From the NCBI GenBank assembly GCA_016124535.1, contig WGNK01000020.1:265830-329829 (forward strand): a stretch of DNA of 64,000 nt, in the 5' to 3' direction. Under the pieces are notes generated by a model. That model saw only the letters and a program-made list of their open reading frames with translations, had not been told where the DNA came from and did no database searches. This stretch comes from Azospirillum sp. Its GTDB lineage: Bacteria; Pseudomonadota; Alphaproteobacteria; Azospirillales; Azospirillaceae. Positions 35,801-43,452 of the stretch are shown here, in pieces. Position 1 is the first letter of the stretch. Every line of letters starts with the position of its first letter. The position numbers were made by a program, and so were the translations under genes.

Positions 35801-35991
35801 ACGGCGCCAGCATCGTTCGCACCGGGCCAGGGCGCAAACAGCCGCCCCGCGAGATCGGTCGCGGCGACGAAGGCGGGGTTGGCCGCGCTCAGGCGGCAAC
35901 CGGCTTCCCCACTGACGGCGACCACGAAAGCCGGCTGGGTCGCGCTTGCCAGGAGACTGCCGAGGTGGTCCGGGACGGGAGAGCGGTTCAT
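32821..35991 (-). CDS. LOV/PAS hybrid sensor histidine kinase with two receiver domains
   Basis: A 1056-residue soluble protein with an N-terminal unassigned region (1-130). A LOV-type PAS domain (about 145-255) carries the flavin-cysteine motif GRNCRFLQG (Cys187) and the LOV strands YRKNGRPFWNSLTINPI. A second PAS (about 265-385, FGYRADDIVG) and a third PAS-like region (about 395-510) follow. HisKA has its H-box at FLAAMSHEIRTPMNG (His542), followed by HATPase. Receiver 1 has the LIDQMMP aspartate and receiver 2 has ILLAEDN and LVLMDVQMPNLDG. In LOV photoreceptors blue light forms a covalent flavin bond with that cysteine. No output regulator gene is adjacent. Confidence 0.92.
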   Translation of the reverse strand: MNRSPVPDHLGSLLASATQPAFVVAVSGEAGCRLSAANPAFVAATDLAGRLFAPWPGANDAGAVPTPACAAAVARCIETRLPFGFDCAPPGGSPAWRVSLAPLFDAGFAVRRCLGTAVQEPIAAPLPDNDLGLLFRSGETLAQAVHATGAGMIVADATLPDLPLVFANRAFSEISGYRAEDVIGRNCRFLQGSDTDPATVAQIRLALQAGRDIAVEILNYRKNGRPFWNSLTINPIAGEDGRPRWFVGTSLDITEQKRLAAALAASEERVRVILATAANAIITADRYGKIREFNKAAEELFGYRADDIVGAGLEVLMPAALRPFHQGFIDKYLATGVRHIIGSTRELRGVRRDGSEIDVELGVNEVILGTETLFVGVLRDITQRRQAEAELERERRLLGDAIESISEGFALYDAEDRLVLCNQKYKDLYAESADLMTPGKRFEEIIREGARRGQYAEAIGRIEDWVAERMHRRRSPEAAFEQPLGDGRWLRISDRPTRDGGLVGIRTEVTEQKRTLAALSQAKAEAEEAVKAKSNFLAAMSHEIRTPMNGVIGMTELLLDTALTSDQEQFARAISNSATALLTIINDILDVSKLEAGRVTLESVPFSLGDVIEGVVELLTPRARDKGIEIGFFIAPGLQRPLIGDPTRLRQILVNLVGNAVKFTEHGHVGIEAAAEEIGPGLLILRLEVSDTGIGIPRHALPNLFGKFFQVDGSITRRYGGTGLGLAICHDLAELMGGGIAVDSEVGCGSRFQINLPMKMAGDLPARVPPSRLLHHRRALVVDDLELNRRIQSLHLESLGLSVVTASDAVEALARLGETQTGSAPFDIVLIDQMMPNLSGSDLASLIRARPQLAELKLVLVSSIGQSGRPEPGEPSPFSAVLSKPLRQATLVDCLIRLFQEPTDPPRLVAPPSRPAPAPLPPRRPGQPRILLAEDNKTNQLFAATLLRRAGYEVEVVDDGLAAVAAVERGNFGLVLMDVQMPNLDGLDATARIRALRSPKSTVPIIAMTAHAFSDARAECLDHGMDDYISKPVNKSNLLAAVDRWLNAKATGAALN

Positions 35992-36267
35992 TGCCGCGGC
36001 GATCGATCATCGTTCGTTGGGTCCGGAGGGAAAATTGCCCCCTTGTGCCGAGAGGTCAAGGGCCGAAGAATCGGGTTGCCGGGGGTATCCCGGTCCGCGA
36101 AACGATTTTCCCGCTATTGTTCGCGGGATGCGGGACAGCCGGCGGGCGTCACGGCCGCGCGGTTTGGGACCATTGGCTGTGCTTTCGGTTGCGAGAGCCA
36201 GGCCGCACGCCGTCCGCCACAGTGGTGCTGGGACAACACAGTCGGAACCGGCTCTCCCGGTCGAGAG

Positions 36268-36296
36268 GTGACGCCGGCCGGACCCGGCGCTATATA
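36268..36296 (+). promoter_or_regulatory. Candidate sigma-70 promoter of the pdxJ operon
   Basis: GTGACG (36268-36273), a 17-base spacer, and TATATA (36291-36296). This is 4/6 matches to each consensus box with ideal spacing, 115 bases upstream of pdxJ. The rest of the 35992-36410 gap holds no gene I can support; a small hairpin GGTCGC/GCGACC sits at 36326-36346 in the leader. Confidence 0.4.
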
Positions 36297-36410
36297 GACA
36301 GAGTAAGCTCCGTACCGAACGCGGTGGTCGCCGGTTTTGTGCGACCGGCAGGCGTCGGAGCGGTGCGTTGCCCGGCGGCGCCCGTCTGAAGTCTGATCAA
36401 GGTTCCCTGA

Positions 36411-37169
36411 ATGACGATCCCTCTTCGTCTCGGCGTCAACATTGACCATGTCGCGACCATCCGCAACGCGCGGGGCGGTCGCCATCCCGATCCGGTGCGC
36501 GCGGCACGCTTGGCGGCGGCAGCCGGCGCCGACGGCATCACCGCCCATCTGCGCGAGGACCGTCGGCATATCTCCGATGGCGATATCGAACGTCTGCGCG
36601 GCGAAATTGACCTGCCGCTCAACCTGGAAATGGCGGCAACCGAGGAAATGCTGGCGATCGCGCTTCGCCATCGGCCGCATGCCGCCTGCATCGTCCCGGA
36701 AAAGCGTGCCGAGCTCACCACCGAGGGCGGGCTCGACGTGGTCGCCGGGCAGGACCATCTGAAGCCCTTCGTCGTGGCTCTCGGGGCCGCCGGAATTCGC
36801 GTCTCGCTGTTCGTCGATCCGTCGCCGCCGCAGCTTGAGGCGGCATGTCGGCTGGGCGCCCCGGTGGTCGAACTCCACACCGGCGCCTATTGCGACGCTC
36901 CGTCGCCATCGGCGCGCAACGCGGAATTGGCTCGCCTGGCTGACGCGGCGGTGGCGGCGGCGGCGCTTGGACTGGAATGCCACGCCGGCCACGGCCTCAG
37001 CTTCGAGACGGTCGGACCGGTCGCGGCGATCCCGACCGTGGTCGAACTCAACATCGGCCATTTTCTGATCGGCGAGGCGATTTTCGGCGGCCTCGACAGC
37101 GCGGTCAAACGGATGCGCTCGCAGATGGACCTGGCGCGGGCTGCGGCTCAGGGGGAACGATGCGCATGA
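36411..37169 (+). CDS. pdxJ: Pyridoxine 5'-phosphate synthase PdxJ
   Basis: A 252-residue protein with the PdxJ hallmarks [17 protein letters not shown] near the start, [41 protein letters not shown] and [12 protein letters not shown]. It condenses 3-amino-2-oxopropyl phosphate with deoxyxylulose 5-phosphate in the final ring-closing step of DXP-dependent vitamin B6 synthesis, in the cytosol. Length is usual. AAGG sits eight bases before the ATG. It heads the pdxJ-acpS-lepB-rnc-era run common in alphaproteobacteria. Confidence 0.97.
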   Translation: MTIPLRLGVNIDHVATIRNARGGRHPDPVRAARLAAAAGADGITAHLREDRRHISDGDIERLRGEIDLPLNLEMAATEEMLAIALRHRPHAACIVPEKRAELTTEGGLDVVAGQDHLKPFVVALGAAGIRVSLFVDPSPPQLEAACRLGAPVVELHTGAYCDAPSPSARNAELARLADAAVAAAALGLECHAGHGLSFETVGPVAAIPTVVELNIGHFLIGEAIFGGLDSAVKRMRSQMDLARAAAQGERCA

Positions 37170-37182
37170 CGGCGATTGGCCG

Positions 37183-37629
37183 ATGATCATCGGCATCGGC
37201 AACGACCTGATCGATATCCGTCGCATTGAGCAGACGCTGGAGCGGTTCGGCGCGCGTTTCATCGAGCGGGTGTTCACCGAGACCGAGCGTCGCAAGTCCG
37301 AACGGCGGACCAGTGCCGGCGGCCGCGCCGCGAGTTATGCCAAACGGTTTGCCGCCAAAGAGGCCTGCGCCAAGGCGCTCGGCACCGGCTTTCGGGCCGG
37401 CGTGTTCTTCCGCGACATCGGCGTCGTCAATCTGGCCAGCGGTCAGCCGACCCTGGCCTTGTCCGGCGGTGCCCTGGCCCGGCTCGAGGCCATGATACCA
37501 CCCGGCATGGCCGCGCAAATTCATTTGACTTTGACCGACGAACCGCCGCTTGCAGAGGCCATCGTCATTGTCAGCGCGATCCCGACCGGCGATCGTGATT
37601 CCTCTCAGCCAGCGGTGCGTCCGTCATGA
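37183..37629 (+). CDS. acpS: Holo-[acyl-carrier-protein] synthase AcpS
   Basis: A 148-residue phosphopantetheinyl transferase with [16 protein letters not shown] (Mg/CoA-binding Asp) and [18 protein letters not shown], the two family signatures. It moves 4'-phosphopantetheine from CoA to apo-ACP so that fatty acid synthesis can run. It starts 13 bases after pdxJ and overlaps lepB by 4 bases. A tail of about 20 residues beyond the usual end is the only peculiarity. Confidence 0.96.
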   Translation: MIIGIGNDLIDIRRIEQTLERFGARFIERVFTETERRKSERRTSAGGRAASYAKRFAAKEACAKALGTGFRAGVFFRDIGVVNLASGQPTLALSGGALARLEAMIPPGMAAQIHLTLTDEPPLAEAIVIVSAIPTGDRDSSQPAVRPS

Positions 37630-38450
37630 ATCCTTTTCGCCACGTCGCTCAACGCCGTGCTGCGGCTGCCGCAGTCGAACCGCAGCCGGAGGGCGTCGCC
37701 AGCGATGCCAAGCCGTTAGTCCAGGGCGGTGGTATCGGCGAGACCCTGCGTACGGTGATCTACGCCGTCGTGATCGCGTTCGGCGTGCGTACGCTTGCCT
37801 ACGAGCCGTTCAATATCCCGTCGGGCTCGATGATCCCGACGCTGTTGATCGGCGACTATCTGTTCGTCTCGAAATTTTCCTACGGCTACAGCAAATACAC
37901 CATCGCGTTCGGCGCGCCGCTGTTCGGCGGGCGCCTGTTCGGCGCGGCGCCGCAACGCGGCGACGTTGCGGTGTTCAAGCTGCCGCGCGACAACAAGACC
38001 GACTACATCAAGCGCATTATCGGCCTGCCCGGCGATCATATCCAGATGATCCAGGGTGTCCTCAACATCAATGGGGAGCCGGTCAAGATGAAGCGGATAG
38101 ACGACGCGATCGTCACCAATCAATATGGCCGCGAGGTTCGGGTACCACAGTATCTTGAGACCTTGCCCGGCGGGCGTGTCCACCGCATCCTCAAGGAGAC
38201 GACCAACGGACCGCTCGACAACACGCCGATTTATGTCGTGCCGCCCAACCATTATTTCGCGATGGGCGACAATCGCGACAACTCCCTGGACAGCCGGGTC
38301 CCCAGCGCGGTCGGCTATGTGCCCGAGGAAAATCTGGTCGGACGCGCCGAGTTCCTGTTCTTCTCGCTCGATGAGGGTACGCGTTTCTGGGAAGTCTGGC
38401 GTTGGCCCTGGGAAATCCGTTTCGGGCGGTTGCTCCAAGCCGTGACATGA
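37626..38450 (+). CDS. lepB: Signal peptidase I LepB
   Basis: A 274-residue membrane protease with one N-terminal transmembrane helix ([16 protein letters not shown]). The serine box is [11 protein letters not shown] (Ser68) and the lysine box is [12 protein letters not shown] (Lys129). The later conserved blocks are [17 protein letters not shown] and VGRAEFLFF. It cleaves signal peptides from exported proteins at the outer face of the inner membrane using a Ser-Lys dyad. It overlaps acpS by 4 bases and rnc by 4. Confidence 0.97.
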   Translation: MNPFRHVAQRRAAAAAVEPQPEGVASDAKPLVQGGGIGETLRTVIYAVVIAFGVRTLAYEPFNIPSGSMIPTLLIGDYLFVSKFSYGYSKYTIAFGAPLFGGRLFGAAPQRGDVAVFKLPRDNKTDYIKRIIGLPGDHIQMIQGVLNINGEPVKMKRIDDAIVTNQYGREVRVPQYLETLPGGRVHRILKETTNGPLDNTPIYVVPPNHYFAMGDNRDNSLDSRVPSAVGYVPEENLVGRAEFLFFSLDEGTRFWEVWRWPWEIRFGRLLQAVT

Positions 38451-39193
38451 CCATGGTGTCGGATATTCTCTCGGATCTCAACGACTTGGCCGAAGCGCTC
38501 GGCCACCGGTTCGGTAATCCGGACCTGCTCGCCGATGCCGTCACCCATCCCAGCGTCGCCGGCATCGAGCGCGGCCGGCGCGGGGCCGGGGCCGAGGGTG
38601 CCGCTCCTGGGACCGCCTATGAGCGGCTGGAATTCCTCGGCGACCGCGTGCTCGGATTGGTGGTTGCGCAATGGCTGATCGAACGCTTCCCGGATGACCG
38701 CGAGGGCAGTCTGGCCAAGCGGCATGCCGCATTGGTGCGACGCGAGGCCTTGGGGCGGGTCGCGGAGCGGATCGGACTGGGCGGTCACCTCCGGCTGTCG
38801 CCGGGCGAGGCGATGTCGGGGGGACGCACCAATCACACCATCCTGGCCGATGCCTGCGAGGCCGTGATCGGCGCGCTGTTCCTGGATGGCGGGCTTGGCG
38901 CCGCCGAGGGCTTTATTCGCGCCGCCTGGGCCGGGCAGCTCGATGCCTCCGGACCGCCGCCCCAAGACAGCAAGACGACGCTGCAGGAATGGGCGCAAGG
39001 GTCGGGACGGCCGCTGCCGGTCTACCAGATCGTCCGGCGCAGCGGCCCGGCCCACGAGCCCGAGTTCGAGGTCGAGGTCAAGGTCGAGGGGTTGCCGGTG
39101 GCGACCGCTACCGGCCGATCCCGCCGCGCCGCCGAACAGGCGGCGGCCCAGGCGCTCTTGTTGCGCAGCGCCGGGATCGCCGCCGATGGCTGA
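38447..39193 (+). CDS. rnc: Ribonuclease III
   Basis: About 248 residues from the ATG at 38447, overlapping the lepB stop. The RNase III signature YERLEFLGDRVLG and second acidic cluster ILADACEAVIGALFLDGG form the catalytic domain. The C-terminal dsRNA-binding domain starts at DSKTTLQEWAQG and ends at GRSRRAAEQAAAQALL. It processes rRNA precursors and some mRNAs. A Gly/Ala-rich insert (ERGRRGAGAEGAAPG) before the signature is a little longer than usual. It overlaps era by 8 bases. Confidence 0.97.
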   Translation: MTMVSDILSDLNDLAEALGHRFGNPDLLADAVTHPSVAGIERGRRGAGAEGAAPGTAYERLEFLGDRVLGLVVAQWLIERFPDDREGSLAKRHAALVRREALGRVAERIGLGGHLRLSPGEAMSGGRTNHTILADACEAVIGALFLDGGLGAAEGFIRAAWAGQLDASGPPPQDSKTTLQEWAQGSGRPLPVYQIVRRSGPAHEPEFEVEVKVEGLPVATATGRSRRAAEQAAAQALLLRSAGIAADG

Positions 39194-40097
39194 GTCCGAA
39201 CTGTCCAGCCGATGCGGCTTTGTCGCGCTGGTCGGCGCGCCCAATGCCGGCAAGTCGACCCTGCTCAATGCCCTGGTCGGTGCCAAGGTCTCGATCGTCA
39301 GTGCCAAGAAACAGACGACACGTCGGCGCATTCTCGGCATCGTCGGGCGCGGCAGCAGCCAGATTCTGTTCGTCGACACGCCCGGCATCTTCACGCCGCG
39401 CCGCCGGCTCGACCGCGCCATGGTCGCGGCTGCCTGGGCCGGGGTCGCCGATGCCGACTTCACGCTGCTGCTGGTCGATGCCGCCCAGAAGGCGATGGAT
39501 CGCGAAACCGCCGGGATCGTCGGGCAGCTCCGCGAGCAGAAGCGGCCGGCGCTGGTGGCGCTCAACAAGATCGATCTGATCCCGCGCGGGCAATTGCTTG
39601 GCTTGGCAGAGCAGCTCAACCGGGAATTACCATTCGCCGAAACCTTCATGATCTCGGCGCTGACCGGCGATGGGCTGGACCGCTTGCTCGACCGGCTGGC
39701 GGCGCTGCTGCCGCCGAGCCCGTGGCTGTATCCGGAAGACCAGCTGTCGGATTTGCCGCTGCGGGCGATCGCCGCCGAGATTACTCGAGAGAAGCTCTAT
39801 CTGCAGCTGCACCAAGAGCTGCCCTACGCCGCCACCGTTGAGACCGAAGCGTGGGAGGAGCAGGCCGACGGCAGCGTCCGGCTATCCCAGGTGGTCTTCG
39901 TCCAGCGCGACAGCCAGAAGGCCATCGTGCTGGGCAAGGGCGGCAGCCGGATCAAGGCGCTCGGCATCGCGGCGCGGACCGACCTGGAACAATTCCTCGA
40001 GCGCCGGGTCCATCTGGTGCTGTTCGTCAAGGTGCGCGAGGCCTGGGGCGATGATCCCGAGCGCTACCGGGAGATCGGACTGGATTTTCCCGACTGA
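39186..40097 (+). CDS. era: GTPase Era
   Basis: About 303 residues from the ATG at 39186. GTPase motifs are G1 GAPNAGKST (17-25), G2 in KKQTTRRR, G3 DTPG and G4 NKID. A KH-type RNA-binding domain closes the protein with QKAIVLGKGGSRIKALG and LFVKVREAW. Era binds the 3' end of 16S rRNA and assists 30S maturation. An upstream in-frame extension lies inside rnc and is not likely used. Confidence 0.97.
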   Translation: MAESELSSRCGFVALVGAPNAGKSTLLNALVGAKVSIVSAKKQTTRRRILGIVGRGSSQILFVDTPGIFTPRRRLDRAMVAAAWAGVADADFTLLLVDAAQKAMDRETAGIVGQLREQKRPALVALNKIDLIPRGQLLGLAEQLNRELPFAETFMISALTGDGLDRLLDRLAALLPPSPWLYPEDQLSDLPLRAIAAEITREKLYLQLHQELPYAATVETEAWEEQADGSVRLSQVVFVQRDSQKAIVLGKGGSRIKALGIAARTDLEQFLERRVHLVLFVKVREAWGDDPERYREIGLDFPD

Positions 40098-40109
40098 ACC
40101 GTCGCCCGG

Positions 40110-40137
40110 CCCCGATCGAGCGTGCGCTCGATCGGGG
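40110..40137. terminator. Perfect 13-bp palindrome between era and ialB
   Basis: CCCCGATCGAGCG (40110-40122) and CGCTCGATCGGGG (40125-40137) are exact reverse complements with a two-base centre, located between convergent era and ialB. Position suggests a shared bidirectional terminator, although neither side has a clear T-run. Confidence 0.65.
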
Positions 40138-40146
40138 GCCAAGCGA

Positions 40147-40662
40147 TCACTTTTTCCGCACGTCGTCCAGAGACTTGAGCGCGCTGCTGAAGCCCTTGAG
40201 CGAGCCGACCAGCTGCAGGCGCTTGTCGATTTCCTTGATCACGAAGGTAAAGTTGGCCTTGGTGCCGCGCCGCATCTTATCCAGCAAATCGGCATTCAGA
40301 TTGCCGAGGACTCGGCAGACATTTTCGTTGCAGCCATCAAAATTGGTGGTGAGCGTCGGGCCATTGTCGATCTGCAGCGACAACGGCTTGGACGGGTCCG
40401 CCTTGTTGGTGGTGTTGATCTGGATTTTCGGGTCCGCCTGGCCGTCAACATAAAAGATACCGACTCCAAACACCTTCAGTTTGGTCTTGAGGTCGATCAT
40501 CTCCTGCACCATGAAGCATTTTGGTGCGCCGGCCGGCGGCTGGTCGTTGCACACCACCGTCCAATCGCCGTACCGCTTTTGCGTGTTCTTCTGCGCAGCC
40601 GCGGGAGCGGCCAGCGCGACCACCACAACGAGGCCGAGGATGGTTCGAACGGCAAGGGACAA
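40147..40662 (-). CDS. Invasion-associated locus B (IalB) family exported protein
   Basis: A 171-residue protein starting at TTG, supported by AGGAGG eight bases upstream. A signal peptide (MSLAVRTILGLVVVVALAAPAAA) is followed by the family opening YGDWTVVCND and paired cysteines (CNDQPPAGAPKC, and CNENVC later). IalB proteins are common periplasmic or surface proteins of alphaproteobacteria; in Bartonella one assists erythrocyte invasion, but most members are in free-living species and their role is unknown. Confidence 0.85.
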   Translation of the reverse strand: MSLAVRTILGLVVVVALAAPAAAQKNTQKRYGDWTVVCNDQPPAGAPKCFMVQEMIDLKTKLKVFGVGIFYVDGQADPKIQINTTNKADPSKPLSLQIDNGPTLTTNFDGCNENVCRVLGNLNADLLDKMRRGTKANFTFVIKEIDKRLQLVGSLKGFSSALKSLDDVRKK

Positions 40663-40815
40663 GCTGGCTTCCTCCTGGGTAGCGCCGTATCCGGCCGACG
40701 TCCGGCAGCGGATTTGTCGGGATTTTCGTGCGGCGATGATGGTAGAGGGCAGGTTACCTCTGTCAAGCGGCGAAATTGTGACGCCGATGCGGCCGTCGCG
40801 CCCGTCGTCGTGCTC

Positions 40816-42720
40816 TCATTTCAACACCATGAGAATCAGCAGCAGGAACAAGACGGCGCTGGCGACGGCGGCGATCAGGCTGGCGACGGCGCCGGTGAAG
40901 GCATTGACCTCGCCGCTGTACCACGTATAGGCGAAGCCGGTTCCGAAGGTGATGCCGATGGAAATCAGCAAATTGGAGAATCCGGTGTGGTGCAGTACGC
41001 CCTTCAGCATGATGTTCGAAAAGATCATCACGATCAGGCCGAGGAAGGCCAGAACCACGGTAGTTTGCACCGGTATCGAGGTCAGCTCGAAGCGGCGGGG
41101 TTGATAGTCGTCGTCCGAGGCGGTGCGGTGGACCGCGATCACCCTCGGCCCGGCCCGGCCGGGGGGGACCGGCGGGGATGCGAGCTCCTCTGGCGTCATC
41201 GGTTCGTCGGGAAGGTCGTCGTCGATCGTGGCGGGGGGCGCGCCCAGCCGCGACCGAGCGGTCCGTAAAGTATCGTCCGCGTCGTTTGCGGCTTGGTTCG
41301 CGGCCTTGGTACGGCCCCTGGCCTCGCGCAGGGCCATGATCGCGGTCTGTGCGCCACCCGATCGGGCGCCGAGCGGGAAGGCGGCAAGATAGGCCTCGAA
41401 GGCCTCGACCGTATTGGCTGCGGTGGCGTCACGCCAGGCGCGTTCGTCGGCATACCGCCGACGTTCGGCATCCTCCAGTACCGACACCGCCGACCGAGCC
41501 GCCTTGGCGTGGGCGCCCTCCGGGTTGGCGGCCAGATAGGCGCGATAGGCGTCGGCGGTGTCGAGCGTCATTGCGCGCTTCCAATCGACGTCTTCCTTCT
41601 TGCGCTGACGCTCCGTCTCCGCGAGTGCCGCCAAGGCTGCCGTGGCCTCGGCGACATGGGCACCGTCCGGCTGGCTGGCCAGATAGCCGCGATAGCCGGA
41701 TTCGCTGGGTGCGCGTTGTACCCCGGTCCAGACGGCCTCGTCTGCCTCGGGGTCGCGGACGACGCCGTCGCGGTGGTAACTGGCCGCTTCCGACAAGGTG
41801 GAATCGGGGTCGGGATCGCCGCCAGCACTGCCGGAGGACCGCGCGGCGCCGCCGCCCGCCGGGCGCACTCGGGCCTCCGGCTCCAACCATTCCTTCTGCC
41901 ACTGATCGATGGTCTGGGGCCGGTCGGTCGGCTGGATCGACAAGGCCCGGTCGACCCCGGCGAGAAAGCGATCGGAATAGAGGCCGGCACAGGCGATCGC
42001 GGCCGGCACCAGGCGATCATTGGCCAGCCGGTTGAGCGCGGCCGGCGGCCGATTGCCGGTGATCGCGCGATAGACGACGGCAGCAATGCTGTAGATGTCG
42101 GTCCAGGGACCCTGGCTGGCCGCTTCCTCATACTGCTCGATCGGGGCATAGCCGGAGGTCAGGACAGCGGTGAAATGGGAGGCGTCGGTCTTGCGCGCCG
42201 CGCCGAAATCGAGCAGCACCGGGCTGCCGTCACCGTTGCGGATATAGATGTTGGACGGCTTGACGTCGCGATGGACCAGTCCGGCGGCATGCACCGCGTT
42301 CAGACCGTCGAGCAGCGGCGCAATCATCCGGTGCAGTTCGTCCTGACTGGGGCGGCGCCCGAGCGACTTCAGAAAACTTTCGAAATCGGCGCCGTCCTCG
42401 TACTCCATGACCATATAGGCGGTGCCATTGCGCCTAAAGCAGCGGCGGACCCGGACGACGTTGGGATGCTGAATCCGCGCGACATTACGGGATTCGGTGA
42501 TGAAATTATCGAGCTGGCGCTCGTAATCGGGCTGCAATAGCCCGGTCAGGGGCTGCACGGTGTTGCCGTCACGGCGCGCGATATGTCCGGGCATGAACTC
42601 CTTGATCGCCACCCTGACCTGGAGTGTCTCGTCCTCGGCCAGGTAGGTGATCCCGAATCCGCCAGCCCCCAGAACATCGATGATGCGGTAATCGTCGAAT
42701 TGATAGCCCTGCTGCAGCAT
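40816..42720 (-). CDS. Membrane-bound Hanks-type Ser/Thr protein kinase with three degenerate repeats
   Basis: A 634-residue protein whose kinase domain spans about 1-275. It has the glycine loop LGAGGFGITYLAED, Lys40 in VAIKEF, the catalytic loop HRDVKPSN (Asp152), DFG at 171-173 and GYAPIEQY in the activation segment. Residues about 330-480 hold three copies of a 50-residue unit of the type W..A....(S/D/N)...Y..YLA..P.GAH...A. Three hydrophobic helices end the protein (starting TTVVLAFLGLIVMIFSNIML), so the kinase faces the cytosol on a C-terminal anchor. The repeats resemble Sel1/TPR-like partner-binding arrays. No phosphatase gene is adjacent. Confidence 0.88.
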   Translation of the reverse strand: MLQQGYQFDDYRIIDVLGAGGFGITYLAEDETLQVRVAIKEFMPGHIARRDGNTVQPLTGLLQPDYERQLDNFITESRNVARIQHPNVVRVRRCFRRNGTAYMVMEYEDGADFESFLKSLGRRPSQDELHRMIAPLLDGLNAVHAAGLVHRDVKPSNIYIRNGDGSPVLLDFGAARKTDASHFTAVLTSGYAPIEQYEEAASQGPWTDIYSIAAVVYRAITGNRPPAALNRLANDRLVPAAIACAGLYSDRFLAGVDRALSIQPTDRPQTIDQWQKEWLEPEARVRPAGGGAARSSGSAGGDPDPDSTLSEAASYHRDGVVRDPEADEAVWTGVQRAPSESGYRGYLASQPDGAHVAEATAALAALAETERQRKKEDVDWKRAMTLDTADAYRAYLAANPEGAHAKAARSAVSVLEDAERRRYADERAWRDATAANTVEAFEAYLAAFPLGARSGGAQTAIMALREARGRTKAANQAANDADDTLRTARSRLGAPPATIDDDLPDEPMTPEELASPPVPPGRAGPRVIAVHRTASDDDYQPRRFELTSIPVQTTVVLAFLGLIVMIFSNIMLKGVLHHTGFSNLLISIGITFGTGFAYTWYSGEVNAFTGAVASLIAAVASAVLFLLLILMVLK

Positions 42721-42897
42721 GGTCCGGTGCGAATTGGGGGAAGGAGATCAAGCGTTGGAAGGCATTCTAGACCAATCCGGCCGCCTAGGACAGCCCGACC
42801 GACCCGATTTGCGGCCGTGCGGCACTGAACGCGACGAAGCCGCTGCCGGTTCCCTTGCGCCCGCCGAAATTTTTTGCTCTAACTCCCGCCCGAACAC

Positions 42898-43446
42898 ATG
42901 GCTCGGATGACTGACATGACGGTCTTTGGTCGCTGCTGCGGCGTTCTATGGTTTGCCACTCTGCCGGTGCTGCTCGCGGCCTGCGGGCCACAGACCCCGA
43001 CGCCCAATCCCAAGGAGGGCGAGGAGTATAAGAACGGCAGTATCCTCGGCGGCGAGGGGGGGCTGCAGATTCTCGGTCCGGCGCGCCGGCAAGAGGCCGA
43101 ACAGGGCGGCGGCGGCATCGGCGTCAACAGCTTCCTGTGGCGCGCCTCGTTGGATACCCTGTCGTTCATGCCGATCGCCTCGGCGGATCCGTTCGGCGGT
43201 GTCATCCTGACCGACTGGTATTCACCGGCCGGGGCGCCCGGCGAACGGTTCAAGGTCAATGTCTACATCCTCGACCGCCAGCTTCGCGCCAATGGGCTGA
43301 AGGTTTCGGTGTTTCGGCAGATCCGCGATAACTCCGGGCAATGGCGCGACGATGCCACCGGCGCCGATACCGCCATCAAAATGGAAGACACGATCCTGAC
43401 CAGGGCGCGGCAGCTGCGGATTGCCCAGACTTCGTCGGAGAAGTAG
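42898..43446 (+). CDS. DUF3576 lipoprotein
   Basis: A 182-residue protein with a lipoprotein signal ending LLAACG (Cys29) and the DUF3576 core: GIGVNSFLWRASLDTLSFMP, SADPFGGVILTDWY and FKVNVYILDRQLRANGLKVS. Several ATG codons (42898, 42907, 42916) could be the start; the first gives the longest n-region. Its position directly before leuS, with a 6-base gap, is conserved in many alphaproteobacteria. Function is unknown; it is probably attached to the inner leaflet of the outer membrane. Confidence 0.85.
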   Translation: MARMTDMTVFGRCCGVLWFATLPVLLAACGPQTPTPNPKEGEEYKNGSILGGEGGLQILGPARRQEAEQGGGGIGVNSFLWRASLDTLSFMPIASADPFGGVILTDWYSPAGAPGERFKVNVYILDRQLRANGLKVSVFRQIRDNSGQWRDDATGADTAIKMEDTILTRARQLRIAQTSSEK

Positions 43447-43452
43447 CCGTCG

